A stretch of 64,000 bases of DNA, from positions 124,001 to 188,000 of the forward strand of contig NZ_QFRK01000011.1 of NCBI RefSeq assembly GCF_003143855.1. The letters are read 5' to 3'. Origin of the DNA: Streptomyces sp. NWU339 (GTDB taxonomy: Bacteria; Actinomycetota; Actinomycetes; Streptomycetales; Streptomycetaceae). The notes under the pieces are model-generated. The model saw only the letters and a list, made by a program, of their open reading frames with translations. It did no database searches and was not told the DNA's origin. Shown here one piece after another: positions 40,833 through 50,000 of the stretch. The translations under genes were made by a program, and so were the position numbers. Numbering within the stretch: position 1 is the stretch's first letter; every line of letters starts with the position of its first letter.

Positions 40833-43715
40833 TTGCAACTGCGGCCTGGGAAGAGGGCGGCCGCCCTCGCGTTCGCAGTCGTCGCCGGAACCCTGGGCGC
40901 GGCGCCCGCCTCCGTGGCGGCGCCGCCCGTTCCCGGGACGACCACGTCTCCCGTACCCGACCGGGCCGGGACGGACCTGGCCGTCTGGCCCCGCCCGCAC
41001 TCCCTGCGGGCGAACGGCGCCCCGGTCGCGGTGACCGACGAGGTCGCCCTGACCGCCGACGCGACGGCCGACCCCCGTGCCCTCGACGCCCTGCGCACGC
41101 TGCTGCGGGAGGCCGGGGCGCGCCGGTTCACCGCCACCGGCGAACAGGCGCCCGCGGGGGCGCTCGTGGTGCGGGTGGGCGCGCATCGGCCGACGAGCGA
41201 CCCCCAGCGCTCCCTCCCGTCCGGCGGCTACACTCTGACCGTCGGCGACGGCACCGTCGCCCTCACCGGCTCGGGCGAGGACGGCCTGTTCCACGGCGTC
41301 CAGACGCTGCGTCAACTCCTGCGCCCGGACGGCAGCTTCACCGCGGTCGTCGTGCGCGACTGGCCGGGCACGGCGGTGCGCGGAATCACCGAGGGCTTCT
41401 ACGGCACCCCGTGGACGCACGAACAGCGCCTGGCCCAGGTGGACTTCATGGGCCGCACCAAGCAGAACCGGTACCTGTACGCACCCGGTGACGACCTGTA
41501 CCGGCAGGCCCGCTGGCGCGAGCCGTACCCGGACCGGCGGCGCGCGGAGTTCCGGGAGCTGGCCGAGCGGGCCCGGGACAACCACGTCACGCTCGGCTGG
41601 GCGGTGGCGCCCGGCCAGGCCATGTGCTTCGCCTCGGACGACGATCTGCGCGCGCTGACGCGCAAGCTGGACGCGATGTGGGCGCTGGGCTTCCGCACCT
41701 TCCAACTGCAGTTCCAGGACGTCAGCTACAGCGAGTGGCACTGCCGCGCGGACGCCCGCCGCTTCGGCTCCGGCCCCGACGCGGCCGCGCGCGCCCAGGC
41801 GTACGTGGCGAACGAGGTGGCCCGGCACCTGGCGGAACGTCATCCGGGCTCCGCCGCCCTGTCGTTGATGCCGACCGAGTACTACGAGGACGGGTCGACC
41901 GCGTACCGGCGGGCCCTCTCGCACGCTCTGGACTCGGGTGTCGAGGTGGCGTGGACCGGCGTCGGGGTGGTGCCGCGCACCATCTCGGGCGGTGATCTGG
42001 CGAAGGCGCGGGAGGTGTTCGGGCGTCCGCTGGTGACCATGGACAACTACCCGGTCAACGACTTCGCCCCCGGCCGGATCTTCCTCGGCCCTTACCAGGG
42101 CCGGGAACCCGCCGTCGCCGCCGGTTCGGCGGCCCTGCTCGCCAACGCGATGGAACAGCCCGAGGCGTCCCGCATCCCGCTGTTCACCGCCGCCGACTTC
42201 GCCTGGAACCCGCGCGACTACCGCCCCCAGGAGTCCTGGCGGGCCGCGATCGCCGACCTCGCGGGCGGCGACGCCGAACTCGAGAAGTCCCTGTCCGCGC
42301 TGGCGGGCAACGACGCCTCCTCGGTGCTCGGCGCCGAGGAGTCGGCGTACCTGCGGCCGCTGCTGGCGGAGTTCTGGCGCACCCGCGCAACCGCCGGCAC
42401 GGACGCCGGCCGCGCGGCGGACGACCGGCTGCGCGCGGCCTTCACGGTGCTGCGTGAGCTGCCCGAGCGCCTGTCCGGCAACCCGCGCTCCGCCGCCCTC
42501 GCCACCGAAGTCGCCCCCTGGACCGGCCAGTTGGCCCGTTACGGCGAGGCCGGCGGCACCGCGCTGGAGATGCTGCGGGCACAGGAGTCCGGCGACGCGG
42601 GCGCCGCCTGGACCGCGTACCGGAAGCTGAGCGAGCAGCGGGCCGGGCTGAAGACGGCCCGGGTGACGGTCGGCAAGGGCGTCCTCGACCCGTTCCTGGA
42701 CCGGGCGCGGGACGCGTACGAGGACTGGGCCGGCATCGACCACAGGCCGACCGAAGGGTCCGGCGGCAGGACGGAGGACGGCGTCCTGCACCTGCCGCGG
42801 GTCCGCGACCTGAGCACGGTGACGGTGCTGGCCGAGCCCGGCACCACGGGGACGGCCGAGATCCACGTACCGGGCGCGGGCTGGCGCCGCCTCGGCACGC
42901 TCTCCCCGTCCGGCGCCACCGAGTTCCGGGCGGACGGCCCGGCCGGCGCCGTACGGATCACCGGCGCGGACGCCTCCCGGGTACGGCACGTCGTCCCGTG
43001 GTTCACGGACGCGCCCGCCGCCACGCTGCAGCTGCCGGACGCCCCCGCGGACACCGACATCGGCGGCACCCGGCGGCTGACGGCCACCCTCGGCTCGCTG
43101 CGTCCCGAGGAGGTGCGCGGCAAGGTGACCGTCGAGGCGCCGAAGGGCGTGAAGGTACGGGTTCCGAAGGAGCCGCTGACCGTTCCGCGCGGCACGCCCG
43201 TGGAGGTTCCGGTCGAAGTGACGGTGGAGCCGGGGACACCGACCCGGTCGTACGAGGTCCGGCTCGGCTTCGGCGGGGCGACCCGCACGCTCACGGTGAA
43301 CGCCGTCCCCCGCACCGCCGGCCCCGACCTGGCCCGCACCGGCCGGGCGACCTCCTCGGCCGACGAGACGCCCGACTTCCCCGCCTCGGCGGCCAACGAC
43401 GGTGATCCTGAGACGCGCTGGTCGTCACCCGTCGAGGACGACGCTTTCTGGCAGGTCGAGCTGGAACGCCCGGTGCGGCTCGGGAAGGTCGCGCTGCACT
43501 GGCAGGAGGCGCACCCGTCGGCGTACCGCGTCGAGGTCTCGGCGGACGGCCGCACCTGGCGCACGGCGGCGGCGGTGCCGGACAGCGGCGGCGGCCGCGA
43601 GACCGTCCGCATGGACGAACCCGACGTGCGCCACGTCCGCGTCCAGGGCGAGACCCGCGCCACCCGGTACGGCTACTCCCTGTGGTCGGTGGAGGCGTAC
43701 GCGGTCGCGGACTGA
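40833..43715 (+). CDS. Secreted GH84-type beta-N-acetylglucosaminidase/hyaluronidase
   Basis: This 960-residue secreted enzyme has a signal peptide (about 1-29), an N-terminal GH20b-like domain, a GH84 TIM barrel (RGITEGFYGTPWTHEQRL near 180-196), a helical linker region and a C-terminal discoidin/F5-8C-type carbohydrate-binding domain at about 835-958. The acidic-pair region reads QFQDVSYSEWHC near 293-304. Most GH84 enzymes have two consecutive Asp; here the first position is Gln. The TTG start at 40833 is supported by AAGGAG 6 nt upstream. It should act on GlcNAc-containing glycans outside the cell. Confidence 0.88.
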   Translation: MQLRPGKRAAALAFAVVAGTLGAAPASVAAPPVPGTTTSPVPDRAGTDLAVWPRPHSLRANGAPVAVTDEVALTADATADPRALDALRTLLREAGARRFTATGEQAPAGALVVRVGAHRPTSDPQRSLPSGGYTLTVGDGTVALTGSGEDGLFHGVQTLRQLLRPDGSFTAVVVRDWPGTAVRGITEGFYGTPWTHEQRLAQVDFMGRTKQNRYLYAPGDDLYRQARWREPYPDRRRAEFRELAERARDNHVTLGWAVAPGQAMCFASDDDLRALTRKLDAMWALGFRTFQLQFQDVSYSEWHCRADARRFGSGPDAAARAQAYVANEVARHLAERHPGSAALSLMPTEYYEDGSTAYRRALSHALDSGVEVAWTGVGVVPRTISGGDLAKAREVFGRPLVTMDNYPVNDFAPGRIFLGPYQGREPAVAAGSAALLANAMEQPEASRIPLFTAADFAWNPRDYRPQESWRAAIADLAGGDAELEKSLSALAGNDASSVLGAEESAYLRPLLAEFWRTRATAGTDAGRAADDRLRAAFTVLRELPERLSGNPRSAALATEVAPWTGQLARYGEAGGTALEMLRAQESGDAGAAWTAYRKLSEQRAGLKTARVTVGKGVLDPFLDRARDAYEDWAGIDHRPTEGSGGRTEDGVLHLPRVRDLSTVTVLAEPGTTGTAEIHVPGAGWRRLGTLSPSGATEFRADGPAGAVRITGADASRVRHVVPWFTDAPAATLQLPDAPADTDIGGTRRLTATLGSLRPEEVRGKVTVEAPKGVKVRVPKEPLTVPRGTPVEVPVEVTVEPGTPTRSYEVRLGFGGATRTLTVNAVPRTAGPDLARTGRATSSADETPDFPASAANDGDPETRWSSPVEDDAFWQVELERPVRLGKVALHWQEAHPSAYRVEVSADGRTWRTAAAVPDSGGGRETVRMDEPDVRHVRVQGETRATRYGYSLWSVEAYAVAD

Positions 43716-43722
43716 GCCGACG

Positions 43723-43768
43723 GCTCCGCCGCCCGGCCGACTGGTCGATCGGGCGGCGGAGCTTTTTT
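43723..43768 (+). terminator. Intrinsic terminator of the GH84 gene
   Basis: A 13-bp stem GCTCCGCCGCCCG/CGGGCGGCGGAGC with a 14-nt loop is followed by six T residues. One of the clearest terminators in the window. Confidence 0.92.
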
Positions 43769-43779
43769 CGTGCCCACTA

Positions 43780-43809
43780 TTCACTCAGTACATATACCGA
43801 GTGCATAAT
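43780..43809 (+). promoter_or_regulatory. padR promoter with embedded operator palindrome
   Basis: TTCACT (43780-43785) and CATAAT (43804-43809) fit -35 and -10 with an 18-bp spacer. The 20-bp dyad ACTCAGTACATATACCGAGT at 43783-43802 lies between them and contains the GTAC-AT core typical of PadR sites. Transcription would begin at or near 43815-43817. Confidence 0.65.
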
Positions 43810-43816
43810 GATCGCC

Positions 43817-44350
43817 ATGAGCACCCGTCACATCCTGCTGGGGCTGCTCGCCTCGGGGCCGAGCCATGGCTACGACCTCAAGCGACGCCATGACGAACGT
43901 TTCCCCGAAGCCCGCCCGCTGGCCTACGGCCAGGTCTACACGACCCTGCAACGCCTGGTCCGCGACGGCCTCGCCGAGGTCGACGGCACCGCGTCCGACG
44001 GCGGCCCGGAGCGGACGGCGTACCGCACGACGGACGAGGGAACGCGTGAACTGGCCCGCTGGGCCGGAGAGATCGCCCCGCCCGCGCCCTTCGTGACGAA
44101 CGAGATCTTCGCCAAGGTCGTGGTGTCGATCCTGTCCGGCGGCGACCCGGCCGCGTACCTGCGCGCCCAACGCGCCGCCCATATGCGGCGGATGCGGGAG
44201 CTGACCGCGGTGAAGTCCGCGGGCGGCGCCGGCCCGGCGACCGTGCTCTCGGCGGACTACGCCCTCAACCACCTGGATGCCGACCTCCGTTGGATGACCA
44301 CCACGGCGGCCCGGCTCACCACCCTGACCGCGGAGGTCGACGCAACGTGA
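43817..44350 (+). CDS. PadR-family transcriptional repressor
   Basis: This 177-residue protein has the PadR winged helix at about 3-80 (ILLGLLASGPSHGYDLKRR, PLAYGQVYTTLQRLVRDGLAEV, RTAYRTTDEG) and a C-terminal dimerisation helix region. It is the first gene of an operon with an ABC transporter and probably represses it in the absence of a drug or peptide. ATG at 43817 has no ribosome site and would sit at the predicted transcription start, so the mRNA may be leaderless; ATG at 43808 is an alternative. Confidence 0.92.
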   Translation: MSTRHILLGLLASGPSHGYDLKRRHDERFPEARPLAYGQVYTTLQRLVRDGLAEVDGTASDGGPERTAYRTTDEGTRELARWAGEIAPPAPFVTNEIFAKVVVSILSGGDPAAYLRAQRAAHMRRMRELTAVKSAGGAGPATVLSADYALNHLDADLRWMTTTAARLTTLTAEVDAT

Positions 44351-45054
44351 GTGACAGGAACACAGGAGGACCGTCGACGGAGCCGCTGCTCGCGGCCCGC
44401 GACCTGGTCAAGACACACGGCAGGACCCAGGCCCTGCGCGGCGCCTCCGCCGAGCTGCGCGCCGGCGAGATCCTCGCGGTGACCGGCGCCAGCGGCAGCG
44501 GCAAGTCGACGCTGCTGCACTGCCTCGCCGGGATCGTCCGCCCCGACGCCGGCTCGGTGACGTATGCGGGGCTGCGGCTGGAGGAGCTGCCGGAGAAGCG
44601 GCTGAGCGAGCTGCGCCGTACCGACTTCGGGGTGGTGTTCCAGTTCGGGCAGCTGGTACCGGAGCTGACCGCGCTCGACAACGTGGCGCTGCCGCTGATG
44701 CTGGCGGGCACCGACCGCGCGGAGGCGCGGGAGCGGGCCGGGGAGTGGCTGGAGCGGTTCGGGGTGCGCGGGCAGGGGGACCTGCGGCCGGGCGAGATGA
44801 GCGGCGGGCAGGCCCAACGGGCGGCGCTGGCACGGGCCCTGGTCACCGGCCCGAAGGTGGTCTTCGCCGACGAGCCGACCGGCGCCCTGGACTCGCTCGC
44901 GGGCGAACAGGTGATGACGGCCTTGGCCCACACGGCCCGCGAGGCGGGCACAGCAGTCCTGCTGATCACGCACGACGCCCAGGTGGCCGCGTACGCGGAC
45001 CGCGAGGTGCAGCTGCGCGACGGGACCGTGACCCCGCTGGAGGTGCCCGCGTGA
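44347..45054 (+). CDS. ABC transporter ATP-binding protein (MacB/LolD type)
   Basis: This 235-residue ATPase has Walker A GASGSGKST (about 46), Q-loop VFQFGQLVPELTALDNVALP, signature MSGGQAQRAALARAL (about 153) and Walker B VVFADEPTGALDS. It pairs with the FtsX-like permease downstream. GTG at 44347 overlaps the padR stop as GTGA, and its own stop overlaps the permease start in the same way, so the three genes are translationally coupled. Confidence 0.93.
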   Translation: MSDRNTGGPSTEPLLAARDLVKTHGRTQALRGASAELRAGEILAVTGASGSGKSTLLHCLAGIVRPDAGSVTYAGLRLEELPEKRLSELRRTDFGVVFQFGQLVPELTALDNVALPLMLAGTDRAEARERAGEWLERFGVRGQGDLRPGEMSGGQAQRAALARALVTGPKVVFADEPTGALDSLAGEQVMTALAHTAREAGTAVLLITHDAQVAAYADREVQLRDGTVTPLEVPA

Positions 45055-46439
45055 GCACCTCGCTCTCCGCCCCTCCCGCCCCCTCGCTGCGCTCCGATCT
45101 CCGCCTGGCCTGGCAGCTCACCCGCGGGTCCGACCGGCGGGAGTGGTGGCGCATCACGCTCACCGCGACCGGCGCCGCGCTCGCCACCGGGTTCGCGCTC
45201 GCCGCCGGGGTCCTGCTGTCCCTGGGCAACGGTTCCTACGCCGCGCCCGTCGCCGAGGGCCTGCTCGACGAGCCCGGAACGCGCGCCGGGGCGGTCTTCG
45301 GCCTGCTGCTCCTGCTGATTCCGGTGCTCGGGTTCCTCGGGCAGTGCGCCCGTGTCGGGGCCGTGCACCGGGACCGGCGGCTGGCCGGACTGCGGCTGGC
45401 GGGGGCAACGCCCTGGCAGGTGCGGCGGATCGCCGCGCTGGAGACCGGACTCGCCTGCCTGCTCGGTTCGGCGGCGGCGACCGTCTTCTCGGTGCTGCTC
45501 CTGCTGCGCCTGTGGGACCGGCCGACCCCGCTCGCCTGGGTGGTGGTCGTCCTGGTCGCGGTGGCCGTGCCCGTGCTGGGCGCGGTGGCGAGCGTGCTGG
45601 CGCTGCGCCGCGTGGTGGCCTCGCCACTGGGCTGGGTGCGCCGGGTGACGGGTGTCCGTTCGGCCCGCGGACCGGGCAGGCTGTTCCTGGGCTCGGCGAT
45701 CCTGGTGGCGGCGATGGGCCTGGCGACCGCGATGTCCGCGAACGGGCCCGGCCGCCAAGCGGACTGGCAGAAGCCGTTGACGCTGTTCGCCGCGCTGCTC
45801 GCGGTGGGCGCGGGCGCGGTGTGGCTGGCCGGGGCCACCTCCAGGTTCGTGGGGCGGGTGCTCGCGGCCCGAGCCCGGTCGGCGGCGGTGCTGATCGCGG
45901 CGGAACGGCTGCGTGCCGACCCGTGGGCACCGGCCCGTACGCATGCGGCGGTGCTGCTGGTGACGGTCGTCGGCACCGCGTTCATGGGGGTGCGCCACTC
46001 GATGCTCGTGTCCCTGCGCGCCGATGCGCACCTGGCCGCCGACATGTCGTACTACACGACCGGGCTGAACCTGACCGCCGCGGCGATCGCCGTGGCCCTG
46101 CTGATCACCCTGACCGGCCTCGCCGTCGGCACCGCAGAGTCGCTGGCCACCCGCCGACGAGGGCTGTCCGCGCAGGTCGCGGCCGGTGTACCGCGCCCGG
46201 TGCTGAACCGGGCGCTGCTGCTGGAGACCGCGCTCCCCCTGGCACCGTCCCTGCTCCTGGCAGGCCTGGGCGGCATGACGGCCGGCACCGCCTACAGCAC
46301 CCTGACGGCCACCTCGTCCCTCCCCTGGGCCGCCCTGCTGATCCCCCCGACGGCCTACACGGCCTGCCTCCTGGCCTCGGCGACGGCCCTCCCCCTCCTC
46401 CACCGCTCGACCCACCCGGCAGAACTGCGCCACGCCTGA
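45051..46439 (+). CDS. ABC transporter permease (FtsX/MacB-like)
   Basis: This 462-residue membrane protein has about eight hydrophobic segments in two FtsX-like halves, including LAGLRLAGATPWQVRRIAALE near 100-120, the cytosolic coupling motif, and a matching LSAQVAAGVPRPVLNRALLLE near 370-390. With its ATPase it could extrude antimicrobial peptides or lipophilic drugs. GTG at 45051 overlaps the ATPase stop. Confidence 0.9.
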   Translation: MSTSLSAPPAPSLRSDLRLAWQLTRGSDRREWWRITLTATGAALATGFALAAGVLLSLGNGSYAAPVAEGLLDEPGTRAGAVFGLLLLLIPVLGFLGQCARVGAVHRDRRLAGLRLAGATPWQVRRIAALETGLACLLGSAAATVFSVLLLLRLWDRPTPLAWVVVVLVAVAVPVLGAVASVLALRRVVASPLGWVRRVTGVRSARGPGRLFLGSAILVAAMGLATAMSANGPGRQADWQKPLTLFAALLAVGAGAVWLAGATSRFVGRVLAARARSAAVLIAAERLRADPWAPARTHAAVLLVTVVGTAFMGVRHSMLVSLRADAHLAADMSYYTTGLNLTAAAIAVALLITLTGLAVGTAESLATRRRGLSAQVAAGVPRPVLNRALLLETALPLAPSLLLAGLGGMTAGTAYSTLTATSSLPWAALLIPPTAYTACLLASATALPLLHRSTHPAELRHA

Positions 46440-46464
46440 CCACCGCTCGCCCACCCGAACACGA

Positions 46465-46499
46465 CCGGCCCCGGGGGAACGGGGGTTCCCCGAGGCCGG
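46465..46499 (+). terminator. Terminator of the PadR-ABC operon
   Basis: CCGGCC-C-CGGGGGAAC folds back on GTTCCCCG-A-GGCCGG with one mismatch bulge, 26 bp past the permease stop. Confidence 0.75.
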
Positions 46500-46683
46500 C
46501 CGGATCACGGCCGTCGCGCCCGGAAGCGGTCCGGGGCCGTGCGCGCCCGATCGCCCTCCACCGGCTGACGGGTCCCCGCCGGGACGGCCGCGCACGCGGT
46601 GCGGGCCAGCGGCCTTCGACTACGGCCATGACAACGCGCCCGCCGGGGTCGTACCGAAGGCAAACGGAACGGCGCCGACCCAC

Positions 46684-46774
46684 TCAGGTGAGTCGGCGCC
46701 GCGCCCGATCCCAGACGTCGATACGGGCGGCCTCACGGCCCGCCTCGAAGTGCCTCTCGACATCTTCGAGCGGG
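46684..46774 (-). pseudogene. Possible remnant: C-terminal tip of a lost gene
   Basis: The minus strand encodes GGPLEDVERHFEAGREAARIDVW..., ending at TGA (46684-46686), with about 80% G or C in third positions and an in-frame TAG just upstream. It reads like the last 30 residues of a helical protein. It may be the tail of an orphan toxin or immunity module, but it is too short to identify. Confidence 0.25.
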
Positions 46775-46790
46775 CCCCCCTACCCCGCGC

Positions 46791-46816
46791 CGCCCCGTCC
46801 CTCACGGGACGGGGCG
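46791..46816 (-). terminator. Terminator of the RHS/immunity unit
   Basis: A perfect 11-bp stem CGCCCCGTCCC/GGGACGGGGCG with a 4-nt TCAC loop lies 30 bp past the stop of the small membrane protein. Confidence 0.75.
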
Positions 46817-46846
46817 GGACGGGCTCAGGCTCCTCTTCTCATCCGG

Positions 46847-47026
46847 CTAGCGGGTGTGCGCCGCCTTGCGCTCCATGCCCCAGGCAACGGCGAAGCTGGC
46901 GGCGGCCAGCCAGAAAAGGGGGGAGCCGAAGGCTCTGCCGCCGATGACGGACATCGGGATGCCGATGAGAACGTAGAGCGTTCCCATACAGGCGAAGGCG
47001 AGTGCGGCACGTCCGTACTTGTTCAT
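46847..47026 (-). CDS. Small two-helix membrane protein, putative immunity protein
   Basis: This 59-residue protein starts MNKYGRAALAF and has two hydrophobic helices, about residues 8-26 (ALAFACMGTLYVLIGIPM) and 36-50 (GSPLFWLAAASFAVAW), and a Lys/Arg C-terminus. ATG at 47026 follows GAGG by 9 nt. It lies 42 bp downstream of the RHS gene on the same strand. In polymorphic toxin systems, the gene in that place usually neutralises the RHS C-terminal toxin. A membrane immunity protein fits a membrane-active toxin tip. No known family was recognised; its G+C is lower than in flanking genes. Confidence 0.7.
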   Translation of the reverse strand: MNKYGRAALAFACMGTLYVLIGIPMSVIGGRAFGSPLFWLAAASFAVAWGMERKAAHTR

Positions 47027-47068
47027 GGGGGGATACCTCATTTGCTGTGCGACGGGTGGGAAGGAGGA

Positions 47069-50000
47069 TCAGCAGCGGCCACGCCAGGGGTATGCCCAGG
47101 TTCCCGAGCGGTAGCGGGGGACGTACCACTTCATCCAGACGCTGGTCCCCATGTTGATGTGCAGACACTGACCACGGTTGGCGGCCCAGTTCGCGATCAC
47201 CTGGATCGTCGCCAGATAGATGGTCAGCACCGATGCCACGCCTATGATGATGGGCGCTGCCGGAATGAAGATCACCGACAGAAGGCCTGCGACGGCCCCG
47301 ATGATGGTGTAGGTGTACCAGCCGTAGTTGCCGATGCGGTAGGTCCACCTCTTGTTGACCACGAGCTTCACCGAGACGCCGCCCCATCCGGTTCCCCAGC
47401 CGCCCGGTGCCCAGAACTTGGCGGTGACCCGGCCCCACGAGTAGGAGCGGGTTTTCGACCGACTCCACCGTCCGTCGAGGTCGGTGCAGTTGACGGGGTC
47501 CCCGGAGCAGTACTCGTAGGCGTTGGAGCTGCCGCCGTAGACCGGGTCGGCCGACAGGAAGCGTCCGATGGCCGGGTCATAGAGCCGCGAGCCCATGAGG
47601 ATCGACCCGGTGGGCGTCTCGCTCGACCGCTGCTTCTCACCGAGCCAGTTGTAGCGGGTCGCCGCCTGCCCGGCGCGAGGGTTGCCGTACTCGTCGTTGT
47701 CGAGCGCGACGGGTGCGACGGAGGCATCCAGGGGGAGCTGCAAGGCGATGTCTCCGTGGATGCTCGCCAGTTGGAGCACCACGTCACCGGTCTTGCTGGT
47801 GACGGCGCCCATCGAGCCGGCCGCGGACTCGACGATCCGGCTGACCGCCCCGCCGCTGTTCTCCGTGACCCAGCGCGGGCTGTCGGAGTCGCTGTCGTAG
47901 TGGTTGACCTTCGCCTGTGTCTGGGTCCAGGTGGAACCGCTGCCGGTCTCCACCGTCCAGGAGCGGAAGCGCAGGGCGGCGTCGAGCTTCCAGGTCTGAC
48001 GCGTCCCGCCCGCAGTCTGCTGGTGGGCCAGGTCGTTGGCGTAGTAACCGATCGTGGTACCGCCGGGCCGGGCCGTGGTGCGGCCGAAGGCGTCGTAGGT
48101 GTGGCCGGCGGCGATCAGCCGGTCGGCTGAGTCGTACGTCTGGCTGGTGGTCGTTCCTCCCGTCGTGGGGCAGTCCGCGCCGGACGTGCCCGCGGCGCTG
48201 GTCAGGGACTTGCGGTTGGCGCGGGCGTCGTAGGTGTAGCCGCGGACCGTGCAGACGGTGCCCGCGGTGTCCTCGACCTTCGTAAGACGGCCGGCGGCAT
48301 CGTAACCGTACGACTGGTCGGACCACCCGGAGTGCCGGGTGACCCGGCCCTGCACGGAGCGGGCGACGCTGTCCGAGTAGACGACCAGGCCGTCGCTGTC
48401 CCGCGTGTAGGTGCGCCGGGTGACGTCGCCGTCGTCGTCGCGCGTCTGCTCCATGGTGTAGCCGCCGGGGAGCTTCTCGCTGACGATGGCCCCGTCCGCG
48501 TTGTACGTGGCACTGAACGAACCCGCCACCGAGTCCGTCACCCTGGTCGCCAGACCCCGGGGTTCGGCCGAGTGGTCGTAGGTGTACGTCACCGAGGACG
48601 GCACGCTGTCACTGACCCTGGTGGGCCGGTCGAGCAGGTCGTACTCGGAGGTCGTCGTACCGCCGTCGGCGTCGGTGTAGGAGGTCTGACGGCCCAGCGC
48701 GTCGTAGGCGCGGGTGATGGTGCCGCCGGTCGCCGAGACCGACTTGAGGACCCGGCCGGAGGCCGCGTCGTACTCGGTGGTGACCTCGGGCACGGCCTGG
48801 CCGAGGCCTCCGGCGACCTTGACCGTGACCGGACGTCCCGCCCCGTCGTACTCCGTGGTGCTGGTGCGGGTGACGCCGTTCGCCGTCTCGACGGTCTTGG
48901 TGAGGTTGCCCCAGCGGTCGTACTCGAAGCTGCTGGTGGCCGACTGGGAGGGGTTCGAGCCGCCGCCGGTGATCGCCCCGGCCGGGCCGACGGAACACAG
49001 GAGGTCGGCCCACTCGGGCCGGCCCTGACAGGTGCCGGTGCCGGTGCCGGACCAGTACACGGAGACCCGGGTGGTGGCCTCGGACGGTGTGGCCCCGGGC
49101 AGGATCTGCTTGCTGACCCGGCCCTGCGCGTCGTACTCGGTGGTCGTGGTCAGCGCCAGACCGTCCGGGTCCTCGACGGACTTCAGGGGCAGCCCTTTCG
49201 CCCAGTCGATGACCGTCCTGGTCACCTGCTTCTCGCCCTGCACGGCCGGGTGCTCGCGGACCTGGGCGCCGGACGTGACGGTGGTGAGCTGTCCCTCCAC
49301 CTGGGCGGAGCCGTCCGTCGGGCGGCCCTCGTCATACGTGTTGACGGTCCACGGGCGGGCCGTGACGGAAGTGCCGGCCGCCACCAGGGTGGTGGAACCG
49401 GACTTCAGGTCCGCCGTCAGGTCGATGCGCTTGAGCGGGCCGAGTTCCTCCAGCTGCCGGGTCCCTTCGGAGTTGTAGACGGAACGCGTGGAGAGCAGTT
49501 CCGCGCGTTCGGCGGTCGACAGGCCCTCGATGCCCAGTTCGGCGAGGGTCGCGGTGTCGCTCCCGGAGGTGCCGAGTGCGAGAGCGCGGTTCGTCGCGGA
49601 GAGCTCCCGCACCGTGTTGCCGTAACGGTCGTACTCGGTGGCGGTGATGGAGCCGCCGGGCGCCGCCGTGTTCACCGGCTGTCCGGAGATACCCAGATAG
49701 TGGACAGTGGCCCGCTTGTAGTTGCTCGCCGCCAGCGAGGCACCGGAGTTGGACACCGGCACCACGTCCGCGGGAAACACGGCGGTGGCGTCGACCGGGG
49801 CGCTGGTCTGCCCCCACTTGCGCACGTCCGAACCGCCCATGGCGTACGGCGCCGTCGCGCCCGTGCCCGGCACGTCGTAGACGACGGTGGTGACTGCCTC
49901 GCCCTGCTCGGTGTCCGTGCTGCCCGGGGAGAGGGCGGCACGGCGGACGCTGAGCAGCATGCCGTCACTACTGGCGGAGCCGACCTTGCCGTAGGTGAAG

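Larger units (their letters stand above)
46500..46846. other. Spacer between ABC operon and RHS/immunity genes
   Basis: This convergent spacer has no intact gene. It contains a hairpin (GGCGCCGAC/GTCGGCGCC, 46671-46700), a short coding-like fragment on the minus strand (46684-46774) and a terminator (46791-46816). Such debris is common downstream of polymorphic-toxin loci. Confidence 0.45.

Noticed and set aside
45143..48130. 995-codon plus-strand frame bridging the ABC permease and the RHS gene
   Set aside because: It runs across two unrelated genes and their spacer in the wrong frame; composition artefact.
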